Shown here piece after piece: positions 26,150 to 34,753 of a stretch of DNA of 64,000 nucleotides. The stretch is from Arsenophonus sp. aPb (GTDB lineage Bacteria; Pseudomonadota; Gammaproteobacteria; Enterobacterales; Enterobacteriaceae), in contig NZ_CP123501.1 in NCBI RefSeq assembly GCF_029873475.1, positions 19,452-83,451 of the forward strand, read 5' to 3'. The position numbers were made by a program, and so were the translations under genes. The notes below the pieces were generated by a model. That model saw nothing but the letters and a program-made list of their open reading frames with translations, made no database searches and was not told the origin of the DNA. How positions within the stretch are numbered: position 1 is the first letter of the stretch; each line of letters begins with the position of its first letter.

Positions 26150-27046
26150 TTGAAGACATTACGCCCTTTAAAACATAAGCAGTTGGAATTTTTTATTGCT
26201 GATGAAGTTAATATTTATGCTTTTCGCGATGAAATGGCGAGTATGGAGCATCCTTTTTTTGCATTAAAAGGAGGCGATACAAAAGATAGGGAATATAAAA
26301 ATGGCAATGTAACTGTAAATGTAAGATCTAATTCACTTGGATTAGCCACTATCTTTGACAAAGATGTGTGGATTTATGCCATATCTAAGTTACAAGAAGC
26401 GATTAATAATAATGAACCTATTAGCCGTACTGTAGTTTTTACTCCTTATGATTTTTTCGTCACTACCAATAGAAATAAAAGCGGTCGATCTTATATTGAA
26501 TTAGAAAAAGCATTATCTCGTCTTAAAGGAACAACAATTAAAACTAACATTGTTTACTCAGTTGATGAGCAGGAAACTGTAGAATTTGGTTTAATTGATA
26601 GTTGGAGAATTGTTGAGAAACAGAAAGGGAAATTGGATATAGGAATGGTGGAAATTACTTTACCAAATTGGCTCTATCAAGCAATTACAAAGACTAAAGT
26701 GTTACAAATTAGTCCTGATTATTTTCGTATTAGGAAGGCTATAGATAGACGTCTATACGAGATAGCTCGTAAACATTGTGGTAGTCAGCATGAATTTATT
26801 ATTTCACTTGAAAAACTTCATTCAAAAATAGGTTCATCAAGGGAGCTCAGAAAATTTAAATTTGATATTAAGCAATTAGCAAAAATAAATGATCTCCCTG
26901 ATTATGAAATTTCTTTAGATATTGTTACTGATAAAGTAACTTTTAAAAACCGTAAGCAAAATACATTAAAAGCAGATAATTCACGTATGCGAGAAAAAGG
27001 AAAACAGGCTGTTTATAAAATTAAAAAGGGGATTTTAAAAGAATAA
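26150..27046 (+). CDS. repA: Rep_3-family plasmid replication initiator 1 (298 aa)
   Basis: Initiator that binds the iterons upstream and opens the origin. It has two winged-helix domains: the first includes WIYAISKLQEAINNNEPISR and VFTPYDFFVTTNRNKSG; the second, LQISPDYFRIRKAIDRRLYE and IARKHCG. The latter is the DNA-contacting helix of the family. The likely start is TTG at 26150; the frame is open back to 26126 with no ATG, and the paralogue at 55509 has about 14 extra residues there. The basic C-terminus is similar in both. Initiators 1 and 2 are close paralogues throughout but serve unrelated iterons. Confidence 0.9.
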   Translation: MKTLRPLKHKQLEFFIADEVNIYAFRDEMASMEHPFFALKGGDTKDREYKNGNVTVNVRSNSLGLATIFDKDVWIYAISKLQEAINNNEPISRTVVFTPYDFFVTTNRNKSGRSYIELEKALSRLKGTTIKTNIVYSVDEQETVEFGLIDSWRIVEKQKGKLDIGMVEITLPNWLYQAITKTKVLQISPDYFRIRKAIDRRLYEIARKHCGSQHEFIISLEKLHSKIGSSRELRKFKFDIKQLAKINDLPDYEISLDIVTDKVTFKNRKQNTLKADNSRMREKGKQAVYKIKKGILKE

Positions 27047-27080
27047 ATTTTATTTTTTATATTGTTTTAGCATTTTTATA

Positions 27081-27141
27081 GCTAGCTGCTAGCTTAATAT
27101 AAGATTGCTGAAATATTATTGCTATCTATAATATGGATAGC
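27081..27141. promoter_or_regulatory. par operon 1 promoter with operator repeats
   Basis: GCTAGC-T-GCTAGC (27081-27093) and GCTATC / GATAGC (27121-27126, 27136-27141) bracket a perfect -10 box TATAAT (27127-27132). A plausible autorepression and centromere site for the par pair 36 bp downstream. Confidence 0.6.
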
Positions 27142-27176
27142 TACAATCTAATTTTAAGCTAAAAAAAGGTAATTAC

Positions 27177-27806
27177 ATGACATGTATAATTGCTTTTGTG
27201 TCACAAAAAGGTGGAGTAGGTAAAAGTACATTAAGTAGAGCTTTAGCCAGAGAGGCAACAATAGAAGGATTAAAAACAAAGATTGCCGATCTTGATATAC
27301 AACAATCTACGACGATTGATTGGCATCGTCGTAGATTGCAATTTGATATACAACCTCTTGTTTCAGTCGAATCTTTTTCTACTGCTACTCAAGCTATTTC
27401 CATAGCTAATGATTATGAACTGTTGATTATTGATGGTCCAGCAAGAGCTAGTAAAGGAACCTTAGATATAGCAAGAGTGGCTAATTTGGTGGTACAACCA
27501 ACTGGTGCATCTTTGGATGATTTGGTGCCTGCTATAAAGTTATTTCATAGTTTAGTAAAAGAAGGAATCCCTAAACCAAAGTTAGTTTTTGCTCTGGTTA
27601 AAATTGGTACTGAATCAGAAGAGTTAGAAACAAGAAATTATATTAAAGAAGCGGGGTATGAAGTTCTTGCGGGCTGTTTGTTTGAAAAACCATCATATAG
27701 ACAAGCCCAAAACTCTGGATATTCTGTCACAGAGACGCGCTATAAAGCATTAAATGAACGAGCAGATGAACTTATTCAATCATTAATAAACCAAGTGGGT
27801 GAATAA
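27177..27806 (+). CDS. parA: ParA-family partition ATPase 1
   Basis: Deviant Walker A ATPase (209 aa), short type without an N-terminal HTH (ParF/type Ib-like). Seen: FVSQKGGVGKSTLSRAL with the signature lysine, IADLDIQQS (A') and LLIIDGPARAS (Walker B). Start ATG after AAGG. The stop overlaps the partner's ATG by one base. It moves plasmid copies with the small partner downstream. Intact. Confidence 0.92.
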   Translation: MTCIIAFVSQKGGVGKSTLSRALAREATIEGLKTKIADLDIQQSTTIDWHRRRLQFDIQPLVSVESFSTATQAISIANDYELLIIDGPARASKGTLDIARVANLVVQPTGASLDDLVPAIKLFHSLVKEGIPKPKLVFALVKIGTESEELETRNYIKEAGYEVLAGCLFEKPSYRQAQNSGYSVTETRYKALNERADELIQSLINQVGE

Positions 27807-28105
27807 TGGCTAATTTATCAAAATTAAAAAGGTTAGGGGTTCCTCCTTCCCCAGAAGAAGTTACAACAAACTTAAAATCTCCCGAAATAGCACCATCTAA
27901 CAAATATTATGACAATGAAAAATTCTATGTTAGAAAAGACGCAAGAAGCATGATGAAAACTAATAGAACTCTTACTTTTGCAACCCGCGTAAGCCCTCAA
28001 TTTGATAGAGAGTTTCGAGAGATAGCAGAAAGAGAAAATGTGAGACTAACAGTATTATTAGAACTAATGCTTGATGTTTATAAAGAAAAAAAAGGTTACG
28101 AATAA
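27806..28105 (+). CDS. Small partition partner (ParB/ParG-like ribbon-helix-helix)
   Basis: A 99-aa basic protein translationally coupled to parA. The C-terminal half, RTLTFATRVSPQFDREFREI then ERENVRLTVLLELMLDVY, looks like a ribbon-helix-helix: one strand and two helices. The N-terminal half is flexible, as in centromere-binding partners that stimulate the ATPase. Likely binds the repeats before parA and represses the operon. Assignment is by position and fold. Confidence 0.7.
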   Translation: MANLSKLKRLGVPPSPEEVTTNLKSPEIAPSNKYYDNEKFYVRKDARSMMKTNRTLTFATRVSPQFDREFREIAERENVRLTVLLELMLDVYKEKKGYE

Positions 28106-28230
28106 TGTTTCAATAAAAAGTTACCCCCTTACGACAAGATTCGTTATTTTATTGCCAGTATTTTTATTCTTTTTCGGACGAAAAACTACTAATTATTTAA
28201 GCAACACCTAACTAGCCGATGGGGATAAAT

Positions 28231-28497
28231 TTATGTGGCTACTTTAAAATTATCACCATATTTACTCAAACAATGTACATTAGACTGTTTAGGCAGCAAG
28301 TCTGGTTCAGCTTTTTTTTCGATTTCATCCGGTGACAAAGGCCTGCGAATAATACTATAGAGGGTTTCCAGCGTTTTAAAAGTACAGGAGCATTCAATAT
28401 TTTTACATTGATGATAGCTCTCTTTAGTTGTTTTAGTTGCATAAAAACTGGAGCGCACATGCGCCGTTTCACCACAAACAGGACATCGCATCGCCAT
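28231..28497 (-). CDS. Ogr/Delta-type zinc-finger activator (P2/P4 phage)
   Basis: Late-gene activator of P2/P4-like phages. Four cysteines in MRCPVCGETAH and YHQCKNIECSCTFKTLET form the zinc site, with the family block TTKESYHQCKN. I start at the ATG at 28497, after AGGAG; a GTG four codons earlier is possible. It lies next to a Psu-like gene on the same strand, as delta and psu lie together in P4. Intact. Presumably a satellite-phage remnant carried on the plasmid. Confidence 0.8.
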   Translation of the reverse strand: MAMRCPVCGETAHVRSSFYATKTTKESYHQCKNIECSCTFKTLETLYSIIRRPLSPDEIEKKAEPDLLPKQSNVHCLSKYGDNFKVAT

Positions 28498-28558
28498 ATA
28501 TAGACTCACTCCTGGTTGATTAAATCACTCAGTGATTATGCTGTTAATCATAACAAGG

Positions 28559-29269
28559 TCAGGTTTTTTTAGAAAGAGACGCTCTTTTTATTTCCCAGGG
28601 TGTAGGTTTGAGTTGTTGGTCAAGATAGACCTCATTATTTAACTGAAAGTTAATTTTTAAAGGTAAAGCCTCCCTGTCATAATGGGTTAAATTAGTCCGC
28701 CAGTTGACCATTAGTTTATCGGTAAAATCTTTAAACATTACCGCTTTATCATTAACGCCCTCATAAACTTTTGATGCCCCTGCGTTATTAATTTCATTCA
28801 CTGACAGGGAATAGTAATAAAAACGCATGACGGCATTTAAGACTTTACCCTGCTCTTGCATAAAATGATTAAATAAATGGGTTGCATAACGGGCAATCAG
28901 TTTATGCTGCGCGTCAATTAACTGACTGGCTGCCTCGCCTAGTTGCCATTGATATGGCGTTATATCTTTTTCTGCAACAGCAATTAAGTTATTAAACTCT
29001 TCCAGCGTCTCTTTAGCTAATACGCACTCAGTCCGCAGGGCTTTCATTTGTTTAGTCATTTCACCTTTATTTTCATGAAATAACTGTCGCCATTGCGTAT
29101 CGTATTCCTTTAATGCTTTTTGGGTTTCCGCTTTTCTGTTTTTAATGAGTTCAACATCATGCTCCTTTTGAGCAAAAGACTGTCTGGCCTGTTGGTAGGC
29201 TTGTTCTTTTTCCTTAAAATCGGTCATATAAGGCCGAATATCTTCGGGTAGTTCATTATATATTGTCAT
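28559..29269 (-). CDS. P4 Psu-like (polarity suppression / capsid decoration) protein
   Basis: A 236-aa helical protein. The block YQWQLGEAASQLIDAQHKLI with FMQEQGKVLNAVM corresponds in order and pattern to the central part of P4 Psu (WQ, then AA, then a helix and FMQxHG). The N-terminal third is an extra coiled coil rich in Q, E and K. Psu inhibits Rho-dependent termination and decorates capsids. The start is the ATG at 29269 after GAGG. Position next to an Ogr/Delta gene supports the call; overall identity is low, so function may differ. Confidence 0.55.
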   Translation of the reverse strand: MTIYNELPEDIRPYMTDFKEKEQAYQQARQSFAQKEHDVELIKNRKAETQKALKEYDTQWRQLFHENKGEMTKQMKALRTECVLAKETLEEFNNLIAVAEKDITPYQWQLGEAASQLIDAQHKLIARYATHLFNHFMQEQGKVLNAVMRFYYYSLSVNEINNAGASKVYEGVNDKAVMFKDFTDKLMVNWRTNLTHYDREALPLKINFQLNNEVYLDQQLKPTPWEIKRASLSKKT

Positions 29270-29390
29270 ACTCAAACCTCAGATATGTATTTTTTTATTG
29301 TGCCAATAACGATACAAAAAAAGTATTGAGGTCACTTGTATGACGGCTGATACAATTAAGCGATATTTTCGATGACCGAGAGATAAAATA

Positions 29391-29577
29391 ATGATTGAAA
29401 TAAATATTGATGGGAAAACCTTTTCCATGAGCGAACAGGCTGCTTCTCTCTTTGTCAAAAAATCCAACAGGAATTAACCCAGCCACTTAAAGACGGGCGT
29501 ATTCATACCTTTGGTAACTACAACATTAAAATTCATAATAAAAGCGGGTTATCGGATGCTGTTCTGACGGACTGTTA
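29391..29577 (+). pseudogene. Small phage-type gene with a one-base deletion in an A-run
   Basis: The ATG at 29391 gives MIEINIDGKTFSMSEQAASL then FVKK and stops after six A's. Restoring one A continues IQQELTQPLKDGRIHTFGNY then NIKIHNKSGLSDAVLTDC to a stop at 29577. A 62-codon gene killed by a homopolymer slip. Family unknown; located beside P4-type genes. Confidence 0.6.
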
Positions 29578-29649
29578 GCAGTTAGCACTGATATTTTCAG
29601 CGATTTAATTGTCATTTTTTGTTTTTTTATTAAAACTCTATTCCCCAAA

Positions 29650-29760
29650 GGGCGATTAATCCCCTTTAAAACGCTGAAAGGTATCGCTTTAGATAGAGTT
29701 AGAATGCTCCCTTAAGGACATACAAACATAATTTTTTAAAATTGGGCTCTATTTAACATA
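29650..29760. repeat. Dispersed repeat, copy 2
   Basis: Reverse complement of the sequence at 2600-2700 with scattered changes, including CATAATTTTTTAAAATTG and the TATTTAACATAAGG end. It sits directly beside an IS6-like element. Confidence 0.6.
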
Positions 29761-29772
29761 AGGTGGATTAAC

Positions 29773-30582
29773 GGTTCTGTCGCATTAATGTTGAAAGTTT
29801 AATTTGTGGTAGTTAGAAGAATTGTTAGGCGGCTAAAGTGTAAAAAGCATCTACTGGACAGAGAATTAGGCCATTGATAGGGATTTGTTGTTTATGGAGC
29901 ATATGCAGTGTTTCTATTCCTTCCAGTAAAACTTTTGCCGTTCGGTACGTCTTAAAGCCAAGCATCGCTCGATAGCGTTTTTTAATGAAACGGTGATCTT
30001 GCTCTACTATGTTGTTTTTATAACGGCATTGTCTTATTTTTATCCCCAGTTCACCCTGATTAAGTGACATCAATGCAGCCAGATTAGCCCCACTTTTATC
30101 AATATTCACCCCCATAGGGTAGGTATTTTGATGGATAGCTTTCCTTAAAAAGCGTAATGCAGATTTTTTATTTCGCTTTTGACTGAGAACAAAATCTATC
30201 GTTTCACCGCTAGCCTCTACGGCACGATAAAGATAATGCCATTTCCCTTTTATCCTGATATAGGTTTCATCCAGATACCAGGTGCCACCATGGATTTTTC
30301 GTTTCTTTCTGGCAACCCTGGCGAGTTTTGGCGTTAATCGTAAAACCCAGCGATGAATCGTGGAGTGATCAACATCGATTCCTCTTTCCTGCATCATCTC
30401 CTCAAGGTTGCGCAAGCTTAAGGAATACGCCAGATACCAACGTAGACAAACTAAAATGACATCGACGGGATAGTGGAGACGTTTAAAGCTTTGTTTAACA
30501 AGACACATAACCGCTACTCATCTCTGAAAACAATATTCAAATATTCATTTTATCAGGCAGACATTTTTAATGCGACAGAACC
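29773..30582 (-). mobile_element. IS6-like element, chimera of types A and B (810 bp)
   Basis: Ends GGTTCTGTCGCATTAA. The transposase-start side (30583-facing) matches type B, while the other end, including the last dozen codons and the 50-bp terminus, matches type A. No target duplication. Confidence 0.9.
29825..30508 (-). CDS. tnpA: IS6-like transposase, A/B chimera
   Basis: Intact 227-aa DDE transposase beginning MCLVKQSFKRLHYPVDV like type B and keeping B-specific residues (GIDVDHS, FVLSQ, MGVNIDKSGANL, NNIVEQ). It ends GLILCPVDAFYTL, the type A tail. Catalytic residues are the same as in the other copies. Confidence 0.92.
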   Translation of the reverse strand: MCLVKQSFKRLHYPVDVILVCLRWYLAYSLSLRNLEEMMQERGIDVDHSTIHRWVLRLTPKLARVARKKRKIHGGTWYLDETYIRIKGKWHYLYRAVEASGETIDFVLSQKRNKKSALRFLRKAIHQNTYPMGVNIDKSGANLAALMSLNQGELGIKIRQCRYKNNIVEQDHRFIKKRYRAMLGFKTYRTAKVLLEGIETLHMLHKQQIPINGLILCPVDAFYTLAA

Positions 30583-31160
30583 GTTTTTATCATTAGATAC
30601 ATCTAAAGCAATAGATGCAATATAACCATAACGACCTTTAACAGAAAAAGAAAAAACAAGAACGAAAAAGCCTTCGCTTGCAGGGAACCTACGTTCCCTC
30701 CGCTCAGAACTCTCCGTGCCATTTCCCCCGTAAGCGGTAAACCACTAATGCGCAGTACAGCCCACAGACGAAATCGTCTGTGACGGTTCGCAAGCTCACC
30801 TGGCTCATTGCGTGACGTTGTCAGGGGAAAATAACCTTAAATATTGTTATTTATATTGTATGGCTTGGCAGGAAGGGGAGATTCTGAGTCTTTTTCTCTA
30901 TCGTAGTGGCTTCGCCACGCTTCGGCGACCCTGACCTTTTTTGATTTTTGGTGCTTTCGTTGTCGCCTTTTATGCGCAAAGCGCATGGCTTTTTTAATCA
31001 TGTCTAAAAGTGCAACGTTTTGCATCATTTTGCACGATTTTTTTAGCCCTGTTAAGGCTAAGGCAAGCTATATATAGCATGGGTTAACACCTGTTTTGAA
31101 AGTGCAACGAAAACGCTACATTTAGTGCGCAGGCGTGGCGGGGCTATGACTGCGATTTTT
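30583..31160. repeat. Long duplicated noncoding module, copy 2
   Basis: Second copy of 24817-25370, abutting the IS at 30582. The block at about 30745-30810 differs completely (inverted repeat CACAGACGAAATCGTCTGTG), showing replacement of one hairpin by another. No rep gene follows, so this may be the edge of a lost replicon. Confidence 0.8.
30837..31028 (-). CDS. Possible small basic protein (63 aa) in the duplicated module
   Basis: MMQNVALLDMIKKAMRFAHK, then a strongly basic RRQRKHQKSKKVRVAEAWRS stretch. The frame is conserved in the other module copy up to a TAA after KRRQQE and beyond it in sequence, suggesting either an ancestral peptide or a conserved DNA element with an incidental frame. 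No convincing ribosome-binding site. Confidence 0.3.
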   Translation of the reverse strand: MMQNVALLDMIKKAMRFAHKRRQRKHQKSKKVRVAEAWRSHYDREKDSESPLPAKPYNINNNI

Positions 31161-31732
31161 GGGATAAAATCACAGTTTTTCTTCTTAGAGATTGATTCAA
31201 AAAAACAGAATTTGAAACACGCTAAATCGCGTTCTAAGCTGACTTATTTGTTTTTGGTGTGTGGTTAAAAGGGGGATTAGATTTTTGAATGTCAGCACTC
31301 TGACAGCGCTAAATCCTAATTTGCATCCTGTGGGAACTCACGTACCTTTGTTGGGATAGACTCAACCATACAAAAAAGCGTTGGCGGTTACCGCAGCTAC
31401 CCGGTCACTGCCCCTAGTAACTAAAAATTAGTTAATTTTTAGTGTATATTCTTAATAAAGTTAAAAACAGTTCCTGTCAATGGGTAAACTCACTGTTCAG
31501 CAAATGCATTTTACGCTTTAATTACTTGGAAATACTTACTACGTATAAAAGTCAAAGCATTCGTTAATACGGCACACAAAAAATACCTCACATTAAGTGA
31601 GGCTCTTCTGTATAAAAGACAGGCTTAGTGCTAGTTTTTTGATACACTAACATTTAATTGAATGGTATCTAATATACCAAATATTTTAAAACGAGTTACT
31701 TATCATTTATTTAAATCTTGATTTGTTAATTA
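31161..31732. other. Noncoding region with two hairpins
   Basis: A 10-bp perfect palindrome with GT loop at 31421-31442 (arms CTAAAAATTA) and a CCTCAC-ATTAA-GTGAGG hairpin near 31586-31602. The second is positioned to terminate the minus-strand gene at 31733. Otherwise empty. Confidence 0.5.
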
Positions 31733-32164
31733 CTATGCTTCATTTTTAAGCTCAATCGCCCCAATTTTTTTCATTAGAGAATAAAAATAATCCTCTGCTT
31801 CTTTTTGTGTCCTAAAACTTAAATAAAAATACTCACTTTCTAATTGAAAAGTTATATTACTATTATTTACATTAACGTATATTATCTGTGATGTATTTGT
31901 TATTTCATCCTGAGGTAATCTTATATACTTCGTTTTTATGTTTTTATTGAAAAGTAATTCAATATCATCTAGTTTAATAGCGATATAGTCAAAATAAAAA
32001 TCTCTTTCTTCTTCTGTATTGAAATATTTAACATAACTTTCACTTTTAAATTTAAATTTAATTTTATTACTTTCTTCTTTCTCCATCCTTGCAAGTTTAT
32101 TAAAATTAAATCCTATCTTTCTTTTATCCGAACCTGAACCTACTTCAAGAATAAAAAAATACAT
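31733..32164 (-). CDS. Hypothetical 143-aa protein
   Basis: Unrecognised. I start at the ATG at 32164, 7 nt after AAGGA, giving MYFFILEVGSGSDKRKIGFN. It seems to contain two related halves, each ending in a strand and a helix with aromatic residues: YVKYFNTEEERDFYFDYIAI and FYLSFRTQKEAEDYFYSLMK. No signal peptide or membrane segment. AT-rich like the host backbone. Confidence 0.55.
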   Translation of the reverse strand: MYFFILEVGSGSDKRKIGFNFNKLARMEKEESNKIKFKFKSESYVKYFNTEEERDFYFDYIAIKLDDIELLFNKNIKTKYIRLPQDEITNTSQIIYVNVNNSNITFQLESEYFYLSFRTQKEAEDYFYSLMKKIGAIELKNEA

Positions 32165-32597
32165 TATCATTTCCTTTATTTTTAGTAAGATGTTTTGAAT
32201 TAAAAAGCCCATTAACTAGAACGTTAAATAATCACAAAAAACAACATAAATATAAAGTTAAATTGATGTAAAATTAATTTATTTTTCAATTAAATATTTT
32301 TTAATAAATTTTTTTGCATTAAAACCATCATAGTACGCTGAAATTTACTATCTATTCGTAATAGACATTCCCACTTCAATAATGCGATAAGTGAATCAAT
32401 AGGAAAACACTTTTAGCAAAATTTAGCTATAAGATAATAAAAAACATTTTATTAATAATTATTAACAATAAATTTTCACACATATTAATTGTACTTAAAT
32501 TAAGTATTCATGCTAACTATACCCTGTTAAATATTAATAATAAAACAAATATCAAGAGATATTTATGTCTATCTTATTTTAAATTTCCGGAGCTAAT
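32165..32597. other. AT-rich divergent intergenic region
   Basis: About 430 bp between divergent genes. It presumably contains both promoters. No further feature seen. Confidence 0.4.
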
Positions 32598-33842
32598 ATG
32601 GATAAGAAATATGAATTAGTTAAATATATAACAAAAGAGATTAACGGGAGAGCTATACATCGAATTCGTGCTCTTCGTTTTTTTAATGATGTAAAGAAAG
32701 GTGACCTTGGGGGATGGATTGAGGAAGAAAAAAATTTAAGTCATGAAGGTAGTGCCTGGATATATGACAATGCAATGGTTTACGGTAATGCTATCATATC
32801 CGATAACGCTCAAATATCAAATAACGCAATAGTCTATGATGGAGCTAGGATATCCGATAACGCTCAAATATCAAATAACGCAAAAGTCTATAGTGGAGCT
32901 AGGATATCCAATAACGCTCAAATATCAAATAACGCAATAGTACACCATCAGGTACAAATCTATGGTAATGCCAAAATATATGGTGAAGCTGAAATAGATA
33001 ATAAAGCAAAAATATATGGCGATGCCAAAGTATATGACAATGCTAAGATAACAAAAAAAATTGAGTTATATGATAACGCGGAAATATTCGGCAATGCGAA
33101 GATAATTGGTAATGAAAATACATCTTCCTCACATACAAAAATATATGGTAATGCAAGAGTACATGGAAACGCGGAAATTAATCAGGTCTCTATGTATGAC
33201 AACGCAGAAATATTCGATGATGCGAAGATAGCTGGGAGTAATACGGAAATTTATGGCAATGCTAAAATATTTGGTAATGCTTCAATTGGCGATAGTTCTC
33301 AGGCTGGGAAAATTAAATTATATGACGATGCCCAAATATATGGCGATGCAAAGGTTTATTCCTTAGAAAAAAAGGACATTATAGAAATATTTGGTCGTGC
33401 CAGAATACATGACAAAGCCGTTATAAAGGGAAGCGTGAAAATATTCAACCAGGCAAGAATATATGATAATGCTCAAATACAAGACAATGTTAAAATTTCT
33501 GGGAATGCAGAAATTTATGGTGATGCCAACATAACTGGAAATACAGAAATATCTGGTCATATACAAATATTAAGTGATGCTCAAATAACTAAAATAAGTG
33601 AATATTTTATTATTGATCATATTGGTCCAGAAGATGAAATGCTCATAGCTTTTAAACAGAAAGACAATTCAATTATGATTTCTCATAGTGATTTTAATGG
33701 TGTTATTGAAGCATTTGAATACATCATAAAAGAACGGCACAAAGAAGGAAAATTTAGAGATGTTTACTTGAATCAAATTGAGACAATAAAAAAACAGCTA
33801 ATCGAACCAAAAATAAACTGTAATAGCTCATACCTAAGCTGA
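32598..33842 (+). CDS. YdcK-like left-handed beta-helix protein
   Basis: A 414-aa protein. The first 60 residues match the N-terminal module of E. coli YdcK and phage relatives (FFNDVKKGDLGGWIEEEKNL then SHEGSAWIYDNAMVYGN). About 270 residues of hexapeptide-like repeats follow, with patterns such as I-S-D-N-A-x and I-Y-G-N-A-x, which fold as a left-handed parallel beta-helix. The last 80 residues are a separate non-repeat tail. No signal peptide. A good CCGGAG precedes the ATG. Function of the family is unsettled. Recent tandem duplication is visible in the DNA at 32790-32940. Confidence 0.75.
   Translation: MDKKYELVKYITKEINGRAIHRIRALRFFNDVKKGDLGGWIEEEKNLSHEGSAWIYDNAMVYGNAIISDNAQISNNAIVYDGARISDNAQISNNAKVYSGARISNNAQISNNAIVHHQVQIYGNAKIYGEAEIDNKAKIYGDAKVYDNAKITKKIELYDNAEIFGNAKIIGNENTSSSHTKIYGNARVHGNAEINQVSMYDNAEIFDDAKIAGSNTEIYGNAKIFGNASIGDSSQAGKIKLYDDAQIYGDAKVYSLEKKDIIEIFGRARIHDKAVIKGSVKIFNQARIYDNAQIQDNVKISGNAEIYGDANITGNTEISGHIQILSDAQITKISEYFIIDHIGPEDEMLIAFKQKDNSIMISHSDFNGVIEAFEYIIKERHKEGKFRDVYLNQIETIKKQLIEPKINCNSSYLS
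32790..32940 (+). repeat. 54-bp tandem repeat within the beta-helix gene
   Basis: The unit with ATATCCGATAACGCTCAAAT and CAAATAACGCAATAGTC is present about 2.7 times with only a few substitutions. Each unit adds three 6-residue steps, so the helix has grown by slippage in register. Confidence 0.8.
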
Positions 33843-33849
33843 TAGTTAC

Positions 33850-33976
33850 CAATTTAACAGGAATTTATTGTTTATAGAGCACATACCGTGTTTCGATTAC
33901 TTCCAGTAAAACTTTTGCGGTGCGTAATTTAATCCTAACATAACTCGATAGTGTTTTTTAATGAAGTAATGAGCTT
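33850..33976 (-). mobile_element. Decayed fragment of an IS6-like transposase gene
   Basis: Degenerate match to the 3' part of the type A/B transposase, with TTCCAGTAAAACTTTTGC and the TCGATAGTGTTTTTTAATGA stretch still legible. Many stops. It is much older than the intact copies and adjoins a Tn3 end. Confidence 0.75.
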
Positions 33977-34000
33977 GGGCTCCGTTTGGGAAACGGAGCC
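33977..34000. mobile_element. Fragment of Tn3-type inverted repeat (palindromic)
   Basis: GGGCTCCGTTTGGGAAACGG is identical to the outer 20 bp of the right end of transposon 1. It then diverges to complete a palindrome with GGAGCC. Confidence 0.65.
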
Positions 34001-34226
34001 TAAAATAATATATATAATTAACAAAAATAAGGCTTAGCGGGGTAAATTAGCATGAAGTGCCAGAGTGATGATTTATTAACAAAATGTTATTTCAAAAAAA
34101 TCTCTCATTTTCGCTAGGAAAGTTTATCTTTTTAAGCCTTGGCGGTCATTTTTTGATTGAGTTAAAATGTCGCGAGACGCGTTAGCACCTTTATGTTAAA
34201 TTCAACCATTTTCAGAAGAATTTAGT

Positions 34227-34260
34227 ATAACAGCGCCTTATACTGAATAGGCGCTGTTAT
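34227..34260. terminator. Strong bidirectional hairpin
   Basis: Arms ATAACAGCGCCT and AGGCGCTGTTAT enclose a 10-nt loop. 12-bp stem, GC-rich core, A/T flanks on both sides. Confidence 0.7.
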
Positions 34261-34381
34261 TAAAAAACAACTATTTTCTTGATTCAAACTACAACACGTT
34301 GAATAACTTTATCTAATGGTTAGTTTGGTAGAAAAAGATAATAATCCAAATATTTGTTACTAGATTTTTGTGGTAATATTG

Positions 34382-34567
34382 TTAATTGCTCGGAAAACAA
34401 GATGTTCCTTTTCCTACACCTTTGCACGTCACGGGTTTTTCGGCTGTCACATAAGGATCATGTTGACTGATACATAATTTTCTAATTTCGTCATAATAAA
34501 AACCATTAGGACAAGCATTAGCTAAAAACGTACAAATTAACAATAGTAAACTAATTGAGATTTTCAT
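34382..34567 (-). CDS. Small secreted Cys-rich peptide (61 aa)
   Basis: The start at 34567 follows GGAGGG. Residues 1-18 are a signal peptide (MKISISLLLLICTFLANA) with an ANA|C cleavage site, also acceptable as a weak lipobox. The mature part has four cysteines, with CPNGFYYDEIRKLC followed by TCKGVGKGTSC. The first pair resembles the start of peritrophin-type chitin-binding domains, but the peptide is too short to be sure. Probably exported to the periplasm or outside. Confidence 0.6.
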   Translation of the reverse strand: MKISISLLLLICTFLANACPNGFYYDEIRKLCISQHDPYVTAEKPVTCKGVGKGTSCFPSN

Positions 34568-34753
34568 ATTTTTACCCTCCAAATTTATTGAACTTCAATA
34601 ATAGTATATTTTTTTATATAATTTTATTTTTTATAGTTAAATAAAATCTTGGAATGCTGTAATAAGTTGTTTTAATGTGATGTTATGGTAAATGACCAGT
34701 CAAGAAATCAAATTTGACAATAGCTCTGATGATTATCATAGTTCCATTTTTAA

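Noticed and set aside
28559..29269. P4 Sid-like capsid-size protein
   Set aside because: The WQ, AA, FMQ pattern points to Psu rather than Sid, although identity is low.
31421..31442. Terminator for an upstream gene
   Set aside because: No gene ends near it and there is no T-run; left only as a palindrome in a noncoding stretch.
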